Of a stretch of DNA of 64,000 nucleotides, positions 10,971 to 23,500 are shown one piece after another. Location: NCBI RefSeq assembly GCF_000006565.2, contig NC_031478.1, positions 665,874 to 729,873 on the forward strand. The letters are read 5' to 3'. A program made the position numbers and the translations under genes. The notes under the pieces were generated by a model, which did no database searches, had not been told where the DNA came from, and saw nothing but the letters and a program-made list of their open reading frames with translations. Positions within the stretch are counted from its first letter, which is position 1. Every line of letters begins with the position of its first letter. This stretch comes from Toxoplasma gondii ME49. Taxonomy: Eukaryota > Apicomplexa > Conoidasida > Eucoccidiorida > Sarcocystidae.

Positions 10971-12693
10971 CGTCAGAGTGCCTCGTTTTTCCGATGAAAA
11001 TCGTTTGCCACATGAAACTTCACTTGTTCATACAGCTGTGCTGCGGCAACTGCACTCACAGTCAAAAACTCTCCAAGATCGCTCTGTCACCGTCAACTTA
11101 CTGTGGAGTGGCTGAGGCGACCATTTTCTTGCATTTTATTCCAGCAAGAAAACGCTTTCTCTCTATCTGTTGGGTCGCCCACGGAAGAAGCGCTCGTTCC
11201 GTTTCTGAAAATAGGGAAAAAAGCCCTAGAATTCCTTCACTCATTGAACAGCCTCTGGTGAAGAGCCTCGCGAACACGAAACCTCTTGTCGCCTTCGTTC
11301 TTGGGCGAAAGGAATGGTGGTCCTGCTTTTAGCAAGTTGTCTGCATGCAGTTCTCGATTGTTCAGCCTCCGAAAAAGCCTTTGGGGTGTACAGACAGCAG
11401 GAATGAGCCTCAGTTGGAGCTGTTTTTTCTTCGCACTGAGCCTGCATCTCTTTCGCCGCGGGTCTTCTTCTACCGCATCTAGCGCTTTCTCCGTTTCTGT
11501 GCACTTTTCCTTTTCTCTTCAATGAAGTCGAAATACTCCACACGCTAAGTCTCCAGATTTCCTCTGTTTACCGAGAACTGGCTGGTCCATTTCTCCAAGG
11601 AGACTGGGTGTCCGAGAACATCGGGTCTCTTCACCGAAGACGAAAATCTCAAACTTGTTGACTACCGCTCTCTCGCTGCGACGACGCGTTCTGCGTCGTT
11701 CTGCTTTCCTCACCAACTTCTGCCGCACGCAAAACAAGACGGATAGTTGTGACCACAACATCTTACTCAAAAATGCACACTGCAACGCGCTACAAAATGT
11801 ATGCGTGTCTGTGTCTACACCTAGCATGTATAGTGGATAAAACTGTACTTTCGAAGTCAGAAAATATCTATCAATCTATATATATATATATATACGTATT
11901 TATATATCGTTCATATGTGTGTGTCGCAGCGAATCGGTTCACTTGTGCGTCTTGAATCTGCTGTGGCCGCGCGCCAATTTGTAAGTTCCCCCTCTGCAAC
12001 TCCCGATACAAAAATCTCTGCAGAGGGGTTGATGTTTGTGTCAACGTAGTTTGAGTTCGAGACAATTTTCCAATTTTTTTAGCAGAGTGTCAACTTTGAG
12101 GGTGGAACGGCGATACGAGGGTGACTTTTCCCCGAGTTTCCTGCGTTTCACGCTGAGGGCTTGTGTCTGCTTGTGCGCCCGGCGGCTCTTCTTCGCCTCT
12201 CTTGCCGCGCGCATGCAGTGCGTCTGCTCCTCTCTCAGGTCTCGCCGTTTCTTGCTGCCCATCTGAACGGTTTCCTTTTTTTCTGGATGTTCTCCGAAGC
12301 GAACCGGGTCGCACTCGACTCGAGCGAAATCCGCAACACGAAGGCAGCAGAGACGTTTTTCTTTTCCCCGTTCCACCCTGACGCTGCATGCACCCTGTGC
12401 GTGGTGTTCGAACCTCACGCCGTTTCGGTTCCGCGCTTCTTCGTTTTTCCTCTCGCTTTCCCTGTTCTTTCTGTTCTGCCGCTCGCAGCTGTCAAGCGCC
12501 GTCTTGCGCCTTTCCTCGCGGAGACCAAGGCGCTGACTCCTCTCTGCAGCAGGCGCGAAAGCTCTCCGGCGTCGCTGCTCCGCGTTCGCCTGCGAGTCCC
12601 CGTCGAGCGCGCCGTTTCTCTGGAGGCCCCGCAGCTTCTTTGTCTCCGTAGCTTCCGGTCCGCGTCGTCGCACAGTCTTCAGTCGCGCGGAAA
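10971..12693. other. Intergenic region before SF3A2
   Basis: No gene seen. It contains a (TA)n tract near 11877-11900 and a half copy of the GTGTAC motif near 11391. It should hold the 3' end of the CSN6-like transcript and the SF3A2 promoter. Confidence 0.5.
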
Positions 12694-14576
12694 ATGTCGG
12701 GAATTGACTACCAAAACCGCGTCGGTCACAAGACCGGCAGCGGCGCGCCCGCCACGGCCCAGGAATGGAACTTGGAGAGGAAAGAGAGACTTCGGCGGCT
12801 GGCTCTCGAGACAGTCGACCTCAACAAAGATCCGTACTTCATGAAGAACCATCTGGGTGCGTCATCCATAAAAGGGAAGAGTAATTCAAAGTCGGAAAAT
12901 CGCAGTCGAGTCAAAATCGCTCGCGAGCTCCCTCCCCGTCCTCTCCCTTCCACTCACCTCCCTCACAGGCCATCAGTGGAGCGCTCAAGAAGTTTCGCTG
13001 AATGGGCACCCTTGCAGGGGGACTGCGCCCTGCGATAGCTTCGGGAACATGCTTGCGTAGAGAGAGCAGCCGAGTCTTAGCGAAGAGGGAGAAGCTCAAA
13101 GCAGCGTGGTTTCCTTCCGCGCGCGCGTATACACATTTACGTTCTCACAAGACGTGGAGTGTCGCAGCCGCGTCTCAGCTTCGCATTTGCGATGCATGCA
13201 CCCAGTGTCGAAACAGCGCCTCCCTCCAGAACGCTCCATTGGTCGGGATGTGAACGGTCTGCAGAACTGCCGCGACGGTGTTTCTCGGCGGCCAGGTGCA
13301 GCTGTCTGCGTCTCGGTTTGCCGCGCGATCTTTCCTCTCTCTGGCCAAGCGTAGCCTGCTGGCGAGTGCCTCTCCTGGCCGAGACAGATGTGGAGCGCTC
13401 ACGTGTTGTTTTCCACAGAAGTCCAGAACTGTTTGTCTGTCGTTCAGAAAAGAAGAACCTGCCCAGAACGCAGACGGAGTGACTTGCGTGGTGTCTCTTG
13501 TTCATCGCCTTGTTCTGCTTCTCTCAGGGCACTTTGAATGTCGACTTTGTCTCACTCTCCACGTGAATGAAGGCAGCTACTTGGCGCACACACAGGGGCG
13601 CAAGCATCAGACAAATCTCGCGAGAAGAAAGGAGAAGGAGAAGGCGGAAAGCGCCGTGGCTCCGGTCCCTGCAAAGGTACTCTCTTCCTCTCTGTTCTCT
13701 CCAGGCCTTCTGCGTTCCATCTCCCTCCACTCTTCTTCTACTCTTCTTCTCGCCTTCATCTTTTCTCGTCTTCGTGCTCCTCTCTCTCCTTGGGGTCGCT
13801 TCCCTTTCGCTGTTTTCTTCTAGCCATGTCTGCGTCTCCCCGAGGCTCTTCAGCTTTCTCCTCTGCTTCCTCCTTCTCTCCTTCCTTCCGGCTCTGTTGC
13901 TCCGTTCTCTCTTCATTTTCATCTTCTGCGTTTCTCTTCGTCTCTCGCGGTGTGTCTGTGTCTCGACTGCACAGGTTGCGCCGTCTCGCGTGGGCTTCAC
14001 AGTGAAGATTGGGCGCCCAGGCTACCGCGTCTCCAAGTTGAGAGATCCTGACTCGCTGCAGAAGGCGCTGCTGTTTGAAATTGACTATCCAGAAATCAAC
14101 GAAGGCGCGAAGCCTTATCATCGGTGAGCACTGCCGACTTGGTCTTCCTTTTGCGCGTCCAAGAATGCTCTCCAACGGCGCCGGAGACGGCCACAGAAGC
14201 TCGCCCCAGCACTGCGTTTCCAATTCCTTTTTCTCTCTTTGTTTCCGGTTCCCTCTTGTTCTCTCCTCGCTCTTGTCCTCTATCCGTGTCTCTTGTTATC
14301 TCTTTTTTTCTTTTATTTTTCCTGTTTGCCGTTGTCTCTGCTGCGGTCTCAGATTCATGTCTTCCTTTGAACAACGCGTCGAGTCTCCTCCGGACACAAA
14401 GTACCAATTTCTTCTCTTCGCTGCAGACCCGTACGAAACCATCGGTAAGATCCAACACATAGGCAGAAAGACACACACGTAAATTCGTATTCATATTTAT
14501 ACATATATATATATATATATGCGTAAATACAATTATATGGATATGTCGGGATTATACGCTTCTATGCATATCCGCA

Positions 14577-14618
<42 letters not shown>

Positions 14619-15130
14619 TTTTTTATGGCAGACCATCTATGCATATCCTACCTGTGTAGGTTTTTCGAGACGTTCGTTTGCAGGAGAGGATATGTTTAAT
14701 CTTTTAGGGGTGGTCCGCGTCTTTGTTGCGGTCGCTTTGGAGATGTAGTTTCTTCTTTGAAAGCACTCTATGGCAGCTGGGAAGAATTCTCTTTCCAACG
14801 TTCTTCAGCTTTTAAAATTCCAAACATGGAGGTCGACCGAAGCGAAGGCAAGTTCTACAGCAACTGGGACGCCGAAAAGAAGGTCTACACAATTCAGCTG
14901 TTCTTCTTGGTGAGTGTGTGCGGGTGATTGTCTTCACATTCTGCGCAATTTCTGCGCTCCAGAGAAATCGAGAACGAAAGACAAATCCGGAGGTGAAATG
15001 GTTTGACTGTGCTCCACTGCCAGTTCTGGCCGCGAATTTGCGCGCGCTCGTCTTTCGAAGATCTCTTTCTACAGTATTTTTTGTGAAAACAGACGCCATC
15101 GGGCAATCCCTGCTCTTGTCTCCATCATTC

Positions 15131-15167
<37 letters not shown>

Positions 15168-15402
15168 AGGAGGTGTATATTTATGTTTCTTTGTCCTCCG
15201 GTAGGTGTGATTCATTGAATTTATATTTCAGATTAGGAGATGTGCACATGCTTCAACGTATATATTTATTTATTTTTATATACGTGCATTTTTGTTTTTA
15301 CGACTGTGTTTATGACTTTTTTTTCAGAAGAGATCTGTGAAGGCGCTACCAGCCCTGCCTCAGCGACCGACGTCTTTCCTCCCGGTCACTGCGCGGTGGT
15401 GA
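12694..15402 (+). CDS. SF3A2: Splicing factor 3A subunit 2 (SF3A2/SAP62/Prp11), 6 exons
   Basis: Component of the SF3a complex of the U2 snRNP, needed for branch-site recognition in the nucleus. Exons 12694-12856, 13528-13676, 13975-14123, 14353-14444, 14809-14909 and 15328-15402 give 242 residues; every junction keeps phase and family homology. The N-terminus carries the invariant KTGSG and ALETVDLNKDPYFMKNHLG. A U1-type C2H2 zinc finger follows with Cys59, Cys62, His75 and His81. Downstream are KIGRPGYRVSK, LLFEIDYPEI, RFMSSFEQR, ADPYETI and EGKFYSNWD, all hallmark SF3A2 blocks. The long Pro-rich tail of the mammalian protein is missing, as in yeast Prp11; the short last exon ends in a basic Pro-rich segment. 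Confidence is very high for identity and slightly lower for the last exon. Confidence 0.96.
14502..14616. repeat. Two (TA)n microsatellites in SF3A2 intron 4
   Basis: TA runs at about 14502-14521 and 14579-14616, separated by AT-rich sequence. Confidence 0.85.
15129..15164. repeat. (TA)n microsatellite in SF3A2 intron 5
   Basis: Nearly perfect TA run of about 17 units between exons 5 and 6 of SF3A2. Confidence 0.85.
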
Positions 15403-15920
15403 AGCTTTTTTGACAGAGACGCGTCTTTTGCTTTTCGGCGTTGATCCTCCTCTGTTGCCTTTTTCGGCCTCAGGGACTGCTTTTTTCGTGATTGTCTTTC
15501 AGCAACTCTCTGTCGCGATTGCCCGGGAGCAAGTGCTCTTTTCTTGAAGGAGTGAATTCGTTTCGTCGCTTCCAGCTGTCTCTTTTTTCTCGTCATTCTC
15601 TCGTGCATGCATCCCCCTTATGACTGCAGCTGTCTCGGGACTTCTTTCTCGTCTTGTCTGTTCATCTTTTTTCCAAGCGGCGCTTTCTGTCCAGAAAGAC
15701 AGAGCGGTGGAAGAAAAGCGAAGAAGGAAATGAAGAATCAAACGACGCCGTCTACGCACAAGCTACCAGACATGTCCGCATTCGCTGACCCCACACTTAG
15801 AGACCGCACCTGCGTACCTCGACACTAGGATAAACATGCATGCACCTATGCAACCACACATGTATGTATATAAACATATATTTTGTCGATTTATATATTT
15901 GTTTCTGTATATGCATAGAT

Positions 15921-15976
15921 GTATATGCATGCATATATATATATATATATGCATATATATATATATATATATATAT
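15921..15976. repeat. (TA)n microsatellite
   Basis: Two adjacent TA runs joined by a TGCA interruption. Confidence 0.85.
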
Positions 15977-16202
15977 GCGATGCGCTTTATGTTCTGGGCT
16001 AGATACGAGCTACAATAGACTGTGCAATAGTTTCAACGAATACCTACACTATCACTTTATTTTTAACGTAGATGTATGAAGACAAAAAGGCCAGGCCACA
16101 GTACTTGTCGACATGTGTAGTGACATAAATGTATTATTTTGTACAACCCAAATAGGTATAAATATACATATATATATGCATATATTTGAATTTCTACATA
16201 AA

Positions 16203-16268
16203 GATATATATATATATATATGTACTTATATATATATATATATGTACTTATATATATATATATATATG
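16203..16268. repeat. Compound TA repeat with a GTACT interruption
   Basis: TA run interrupted twice by GTACT, giving two tandem units of about 24 bases. Confidence 0.85.
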
Positions 16269-16624
16269 AACACCTGCAAAAGGTATCCAAGTGGGGAAGC
16301 GTTGGTAGGAGGGGCGACAGGATTCCTATTTCGCGTAGACCCTAGAGTCGAGGTGTCTACAGAAGAGTGCGAGCAGCGTTTTCTGTCTCTCAAACTCGCA
16401 TTTCTACTGGTCTTGCGTGTGAGAAAGAATAGAAGTCCAGAAACCTTGGCCTCTCTGCTCCGACTTTCGGAGCTACTCATGCAACAGGAGAAAAAAGCAT
16501 TCTCAAGCAGACTCTTCCCGAGATTGTGCTCTGCAGTGAGGAAGCGAAACAATTATGGGGACAAGAAAGAGAGTTAGGGCCTCATCGACGCCCGACAAAA
16601 CGCGGAGTTGGGGGTCCTCTCTCA

Positions 16625-16745
16625 CAGTTACGCGTGTTTCTTTCGTTTAAAAGCTTATGGTATATACTTCCCAGAGAAAGATAGCATATACGTCCCCAGG
16701 AATCCTGTGTAACAATTTGTAACTGGAAGTCTATCAGTTCTCCTT
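16625..16745 (-). pseudogene. Decayed mitochondrial cob fragment
   Basis: On the minus strand this reads like the middle of cytochrome b DNA (the region coding TIATAFLGYV...SFWGATVIT). A core close to TTCCTGGG.ACGTAT, an apparent deletion of about nine bases, then TCTTTC.TGGG and a final ACCATAAGCTTTTAA are recognisable. The match is patchy and was made by eye against the expected codons of the family. Confidence 0.45.
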
Positions 16746-17504
16746 CGAAGTTCAAAGGCCCTGCAGCGAGACTATTTTGAAACATCTGCGTGCTCAGCCT
16801 ACGACGCCTCACGGAGAGTCGGCGCCTCTCAGGCAGAGTTTCTCTCAAAAGACGGAAGGTGACACCGTACGCGCATCTGTTTCCGGAGGCTCTTTGGAGT
16901 GGTATCGAGGAGATGCATCCAAAGCGACGTCTGACACAAAAAAAGAGACGGAGAGAAGGAAAGAGAAAGAGAAAAGGCCCTCGAGACCGCTTCGCCCGAT
17001 TCGGATCGACACAGAGACAGAACAACACCAGCGAGGGACGCGGTGCGAGAGAGGCCGCAGCTCACTGTGCATGCAAAGCAAGAAAGCGTATCTTTTCTCT
17101 GGGTTGTGCGTTTTCTCTCCTCTACTTCGTCGAAGCTTTCCTTTCGCTTTTTCTCTGTTTTCTTGATTCACTCCCTTCTGGATCTTGTCTCTTCCTCGAT
17201 GCGGCTCTCCCTGCTCTGACTTCGCTGTCTCTTCTCTCCTCTCGAGTCTTCACCGCCTTCGTCATAAAAACTCCCCGCGCTCAACCACGAAGTCGAGACT
17301 CCCAAGCAACTCTCAACTTTCTCTTTCTCTTTTCTTCCTCTCTTTTTTCTCTCCGTCATCTTCTGTGAAAGGCACTGAAATGCAGAGTGTGTGTGCGGCG
17401 CCATATCACTGCTTTGCTCTCCTCTTTCTCTCCTCCACTTCTCTTTTTCCTGTTTTTTCCAAGTTTGCCGGTACTAAGAGACTCACACCTTGACAAGTCG
17501 CAGC

Positions 17505-20500
17505 ATGCAGTCTCTTGTCAACGCCTTGCCAGAGATGGCGTCCCGACGCCTCGTGCTCGCCGCTTCTCCTTCTGCTTCCCTCTCTTCTCCTCCTCTGTCT
17601 TCTTCTCTGTCTCCTCCCTCTTCTCCTCTCTCTTCGTCCTGTTGTCTTTCTCCTGTTTCTTCTTCAGTTTCTTCTCCTCGATCCTCTCACTCTCTTCGCG
17701 CGTGTCTTCTGAGGTTCCGTCGGCGTTCGGCGTCCGGTTGTCCGGCGTCTCTCAGGCGCTTGTTTCCGGGCAACGCAAGAGTCCCGTCCTCTCCGGCCTC
17801 TCTTCATTCTCTCTCCTGCCCTCTTCTCGGAGAAACAGGCTTCCTTCAGTTCGACTCTTCTCTCGCCTCCAGATCTCTTCGTTCATCTCCTGCTTTCCAA
17901 GAGCTCCTCGCTGCGAGTCCCGCGAGAACGCGCAGCCCCCAGTTCCCTCGGTACGGCAGAGCGCTCTCTTCGATCGCTCGCGCCTCACAGTCGCTTCTCA
18001 ATCGCGCGCTTGTCTGCTCCTCTCTCACTCTTCCTCAGCAACTCGTTTCTCCCGCAAAACATGCAGACAGAGATCTCTCGCGCCTGCGTCGCTCCCAGCG
18101 ACGGGCGTCTCCGTCCACCTTTCTTCAACGGACACCGCAGAGCCGCGAACTGCCGGGCCCCGTCCTCGAGCGGTCGAAGCCGAGGTGTACATACACCCCA
18201 AAGTGGATGTACACCCCAGACAGCGTATGCGCGGGGAACGTCAACGCTCCGTTCCGAGCGTTTTCGACGGGTGTGACAGACGAGAAGGCGACGACGGTTG
18301 CGGAGAAAGGCGCGTCCTCTGCCGACATTCCTTCTGAATCACGTTCGCGAGCGCAGCCTCCCGTCCTTTCTCGCTCGCTCCGGCAGACGTTCCCGTACGT
18401 CCTTCCGGTTATCCGTCCTCTGCAGGCGCTCGCGGCACTTCCTGTCTGGCAACAAGGGACCTCGCCGCGAAGCCTGGAGCTGCGCTCGGTCTCTGTCCGG
18501 CTCGCCCACGCGTTCATGCCACCCTTCTCCACGGAGACTGAGGAGCTCTGGTGTGCGTACATCCGGCGACTGCTGGCGGGGTCGGCGCTCGCGTCCGCAG
18601 ACGAGAACCACAGGGAGCAGAAGAGCGAGAAAAGCCGGCCGAACCCTGTGCAGCTGTCTGTGGACCTGGGCCTGCAAATCGCGCGCCTTTTCGCCTCGCG
18701 AAACGTCGTGCTCGCCGAAGCCTGGAAAGGCCTCTTCGCCTCCATGGACCCTCTTCTCCGGGAGCTGCGACAGCGGGAGGAGCGAGAGAGCGCAGCTGCG
18801 GCGCGTGCTATGGTGTCGAAGGACTCCGCGCCTGGCGCCGGAGCAGAGAAGAGAGAAGACGGCGAGGCGACAGACACCAAGGAAAGGTTTCCAGACGTTG
18901 TCCTCAAGCTCTGCGAAGCCGCGAACCGCGTCCGACATGAGTGGACCTGGGGTACTGAGGAACTCATGCTCTACGCCAGACGCCAGCTCCCTGCCCTGGA
19001 GGCGCCTGAGGCAGCTCGGTAAGCCGCCCAGAAACTCGCGGGTCTTCGGGGCCTTGGTACCTTTTTCGAAACGCGTTCAGTGAAGTGTCGAGGGACGCGG
19101 GTGCATGCGTTGAGATTGATGACTGGCTTTGTTGTGGTGTGATTTCCAGGAAGTCTGGTCGTTGAGTCGTGCTAGTGCCCTTCGTCACACCGCAAAGCGC
19201 TTCTCTGACAAAAACTTCAAGGTGGAGTTGCATGCGTGTAGATGGGACTTATGAAGATCAGTCGCGATGCAGTCTGTCCGTGGTGACGCTTACAAGCCTC
19301 CTCGTCACTAATGGTTTTTCCGTTTGTGTGGTTCACCTGAGCGACCAGGTAGCGGGCCTCCTGCTGCCGGCGTAGGGAGAAAAAAGCGCAGCGCTCTGCG
19401 GAGGACTTTGCAGCTGCCGAAAAAACTGTATCCCTGCAGTGTGTAGGGACCGTTTCTGAGTTCTCTTCTCTCCTTGCATGCGTTCCGTCTCTCGTTACCG
19501 CAACTGGAGACTGTGGCGCGCACACAGCGTTTTTGAGGAGAACGCGCCGTGTGTTCGATTCCATGTGGAGTACCGGAGTTGGAGTGGAAGATCGGGAAGA
19601 AACGTTCTCCTTCATGTCGTTTCCCCATGCTGTCGCTTCTCGTTGAAGATCCCGAAGCTCAACACGAAGGAACAGAGAGACCAGCGTTTGTTCTTGGCAG
19701 AACGCGGCAACCCAGGCGTCCTGTGAGGTCTGCGCATGCGGCGAGCAGCCACTGGACGCGCGAGGCCTATCCGTTCTCTCGGGTGTCTCCGTATTTCTTC
19801 CTCTCGCGCATCCGCGGCTCTCCCACAGCCGCTGGATCCTAAATTGCAGCTGCAGGTGTACAGGCACTGCCTTCCTGTGTGTATCTGCGTGAGGAGATCG
19901 CGCGTCCCCCCCGAGCGAGACGCTCGAGAGCGTCTCCGTCTCCATTTTCTTTGGATTTTCTTGGGGGAGAAGGAATGCCAGAAGGATAAAACGCGCCACG
20001 GTCCACGGCTGTTGGTCGGCCCTGGTTTGTCCGTTGTCATCACGGCTCTCTTCTGGCTGTCTTTTCCCTCCTTCGACTCGTTTCCACGTTCAGGTTCTCA
20101 CACGGTGTTTCTCCCCTTCCACATGGCGTTGTGCCCCGCTGCCTCTTGGGTTTTTCTAGGCTGCTGCATGCGCTGGCGTCGAGTCCCAGCACGAGCGAGA
20201 GCGTCGTGGCGCGCCTCGCAGAAGCCTTCGTTTTCCTCTGGGAACGCGACCTAAGTGGCACAGTGGAGCCTGCGGCGGGCCTGCAGCTTCTGGAGACTCT
20301 CGCGCGGAAGAGAGCGACGGAGCGCGACTTCATTCGGGACATCAGCAGGTGAGCGACAGGGGAAGAGTGGAGGTGTGGAGAGACAGGGTGCGCGGAGCTC
20401 GAGAGGTAAAAGTATATCTGGACTTCTGCATTCTTGCGAGAGCCGAAGCTCCACAGACAAAGGCTAGTCGAGAGAGTGAAGTACGCAGAGACTGCATGCG

Positions 20501-23500
20501 GCTTTTGTGGTCGACGACAGCTCGAAGAACATTCGTCTGTGTTGAAGAGGCTGTGCGAGAGGCTCCCAGTTTCCTGTCGACTCTCTCGAGGGGCAGCGTC
20601 TTTTTGGGGTATCCGGGAGCCTTGCGTCCACGCACTCTCTCGGCGTAGTATGCATGTCGGCACTTGGAAAATCTGTTGAGACAGTCCTTCTACACCTGGA
20701 GTCCGGAAACAAACAGCCTCTCACGCATGCTACCTCGCGAGTGACAGGGAAGACGCATCTGAAACGTCCGGGTGAAGCTGGAAAGTTCCAAGGTCGCTTG
20801 GCACAATAAAAGGAACATATGTAACACACACTTGAGCGTGAGCTCCCGAGTCTCACACGATGGGCTCCAACGCTCGCTGTTATGTTCACGAGGGATCACG
20901 AAGTCCAATCGGTTGCAGAGACTTGGGGGCACCGAGGCGACCCAGCCTGCCTCCCGCTGTGAGGTGCAGACGCCGACCAGCCTGAACCGGTGACGCTCTT
21001 TCCTCGCTTCAGGAATCGGGGGACGCGTCTGCTCTCCCCACACCTGCGTGGCGCTTCTCGGTCTGCTCTGCGTTTTGACGTTTCTCTCGCTGTCTCCTGT
21101 GCCTGCCTCGACGCTCCAGACGCATGCACTGCTATCTGCACTTGGGCCTCTTGACGCCGTTTGAGAAGACGCGCTTGGCTGTGGTGTATCGACAGCTCGA
21201 GTTCCGCCACTTCACGTTCTTCCGGCACCTTGCGGAGGAGTTGCTCCAGCAGAATGCCGAGCGCCAGAGACTTCTCGCCCTCGGCCGCTCTGAACCGTCC
21301 GCAGACGCCCTGCAGGCTGCAAGGCAGCATCAAAGGAGGCAGCGGCTCTCGCGTCTCCAGAGTGAACTCAATCCGAAAAAGAAATCCCTGGAGTCGTCTC
21401 CATCCTCTCCTTCTCCCTCTTCTTTCTCCTCTCCTTCTCCCTCTTCTTCCTCCTCTCCTTCTCCCTCTTCTTCCTCCTGTTCTTCCGCGTCTTCGTCCTC
21501 TGCTTCTCCCTCGGATTCTGTCTCTTGTTCTTCCTCGTGCTCTTCGTCTTCTCTGGAACAAGGCACTGGCGAGTGGAGGTGGCAGGAGTATCTACGCCCT
21601 GGGTACGTGATGGGGTTGGGCCTGGAAAAAGACTTTTCTCCGAGCGGCGTGATTCTTCAAGAGGAGATTCTTCCTCTGGTGACTCGCGAGAAAGTCGCAG
21701 AGCTCCGCCGGGGCTTGCGCGGCTCGCTCCCTCCGGTGTCTGTACAGCTGCCGGACGCGAAGGCTGGAGAGTCTCCTGACGCGCAGGAGACTTTCCCGCG
21801 GTCTGAGGACTTCAGCCCCTGCGGAATCAAGGCGTTCACTCTCGGACAGACGGCGGTCATTCTCGACTCGATGCTGTTTGTAGGGAAACGCGAAAAGAAG
21901 CGAAAGAAACAACCTGTCAGCTTTGCAGCTGTCGTGCTGCCTCGTTTTCTTTCAAGGCCCTACTTTGCTCTGTTTTCCCTTTGTTCCCGGATCGCCTTTG
22001 TTCACCTCTCTCGTTCGCTGCATGTTTCCGTGAGCGGCTTGGATCCTTCTTCTCTCTTCCGTAGCCTCTCTCCTCCCTTTGTTCCTTGCCTTCCGCCGTT
22101 TGCCTTGTCCCTTCCTCCTCTACGTTCTCTCTTTTTCGCGGTTTTCTCCTCTCCGTGCTGCCGGTGTCGCGGATTCTTTCTGTGAACATCTGCCTTTCCG
22201 ATCTGCGTTCCTTTAGCGCGCTTTAGTTCCTTTTTTGTGAGTGTCTGCCTTTGCGATTGCTGTTGCTCTAGCTCGGCTTTCACCACCAGTCGCGGTTCTT
22301 CGGGCCTGTCGCGGACGTCCTGCTGCAGCGCGCGACGGAGCGCGGCGCCGTCGAGACTCTCGACCCGCAGCAAGTGAGTTTCGATCCGCCACAGCAGCGA
22401 CAGAGAATCCACTTTTCTCGGTGTGAATTCGACCTGCAAACGCGGCGGCCGACCTTTAAAGGAGAGGGGGAAGGTGGAACACAGGCGAGACTCGCAGTCG
22501 GGAGATCTCCGCGGTACAGCCACACGAGGCTTCAGAAAACCTGACAGACGGATCCTAGACGTACACAGATGAAGGGCAGATTCAGAAGCTAAGCAAGTCT
22601 ACAGATGTAGGAAGAGAGAGACACTTGGTAGATAGGTGAAGGATCGAAAGAGACAGACACGTACAAGTAGCCCAGTAGGCAGTGGTGTTTGTGAGAGGAA
22701 ACGCATGCAGCCCATAAGAAGACTTCCGTGAGTTCGTTCCAACTTGAGCTCGGGAATGGCAGTCGTTCTTTTCCCCATCACCCGTGGACGGCCACCCGCG
22801 TCACGCGGGGTACGTACACCTGAGAGCCACGGGGCCCTCACCGCGTAGAGTTAGACTTCCTCGTTTCCGTTTTTCTGCAGTGCACCAGCTTGATGGTTTT
22901 CTTCGCGGAGACGAGGCGCCAGTTGAGTGAAGACCCTGACGACTGCATTCGCCGCCTTACAGAGCGGTTAGTGTTGTTTCGCGATTTGTCTCTAACGTCT
23001 CCTGTAGTCTGTGCGTTTCCGTTGATCGTTTAAATCTCCGTAGTCGCGTTTTGGTGAGGTCTGTCGAGTCTGGCGCATGCAAAGCGGTCTTCAACACACG
23101 GCGGGTTACGCAGGCAGCAGGCAGAGCGTCCAACGCAGTCCTCCTTGGGGAACGCAGTCAAGAGGTGAATGGTGTATGTGTAGCGCATCTGCTGAGGATC
23201 CCTTGCAGAAGCTTGACGTCCAGAGGTCGGGTCTCTCTCTTTTTGTCTCTTTCCATGCCGCGACTCAGAGGTTTCGACGCGTTGTTTTTCTTCGCAGCTT
23301 CGTCGACGCTCTCGTCTGCGAAGTCGCGTCGCCGGCGCAGTGTCTCCTCTTCTTCAAATCACTTGTCAAGTGGAGCGCGACGAAATCCCCACAGCCCCAC
23401 TGCAAACGGAAGAGGTGGCGAGAGTGGAGCAACACATACCGGCCGCTCCCGTGGCTTCATGCGCCGCGTCCAGAGGCTAGGGATACGCGACCTCTGCTTC

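Larger units (their letters stand above)
15403..17504. other. Intergenic region between SF3A2 and the repeat-protein gene
   Basis: No gene seen. It holds TA tracts at 15921-15976 and 16203-16268 and a decayed cob-like segment at 16625-16745. Pyrimidine-rich DNA from about 17100 to 17460 lies directly upstream of the next gene and could be its 5' UTR, promoter or a leader intron. Confidence 0.5.

Noticed and set aside
12395..12425. GGTTCGAAC-like tRNA B-box on the minus strand
   Set aside because: No T-arm pairing, no A-box and no acceptor stem could be drawn around it.
18125..18967. 280-residue minus frame
   Set aside because: Antisense shadow of the large first exon of the repeat-protein gene.
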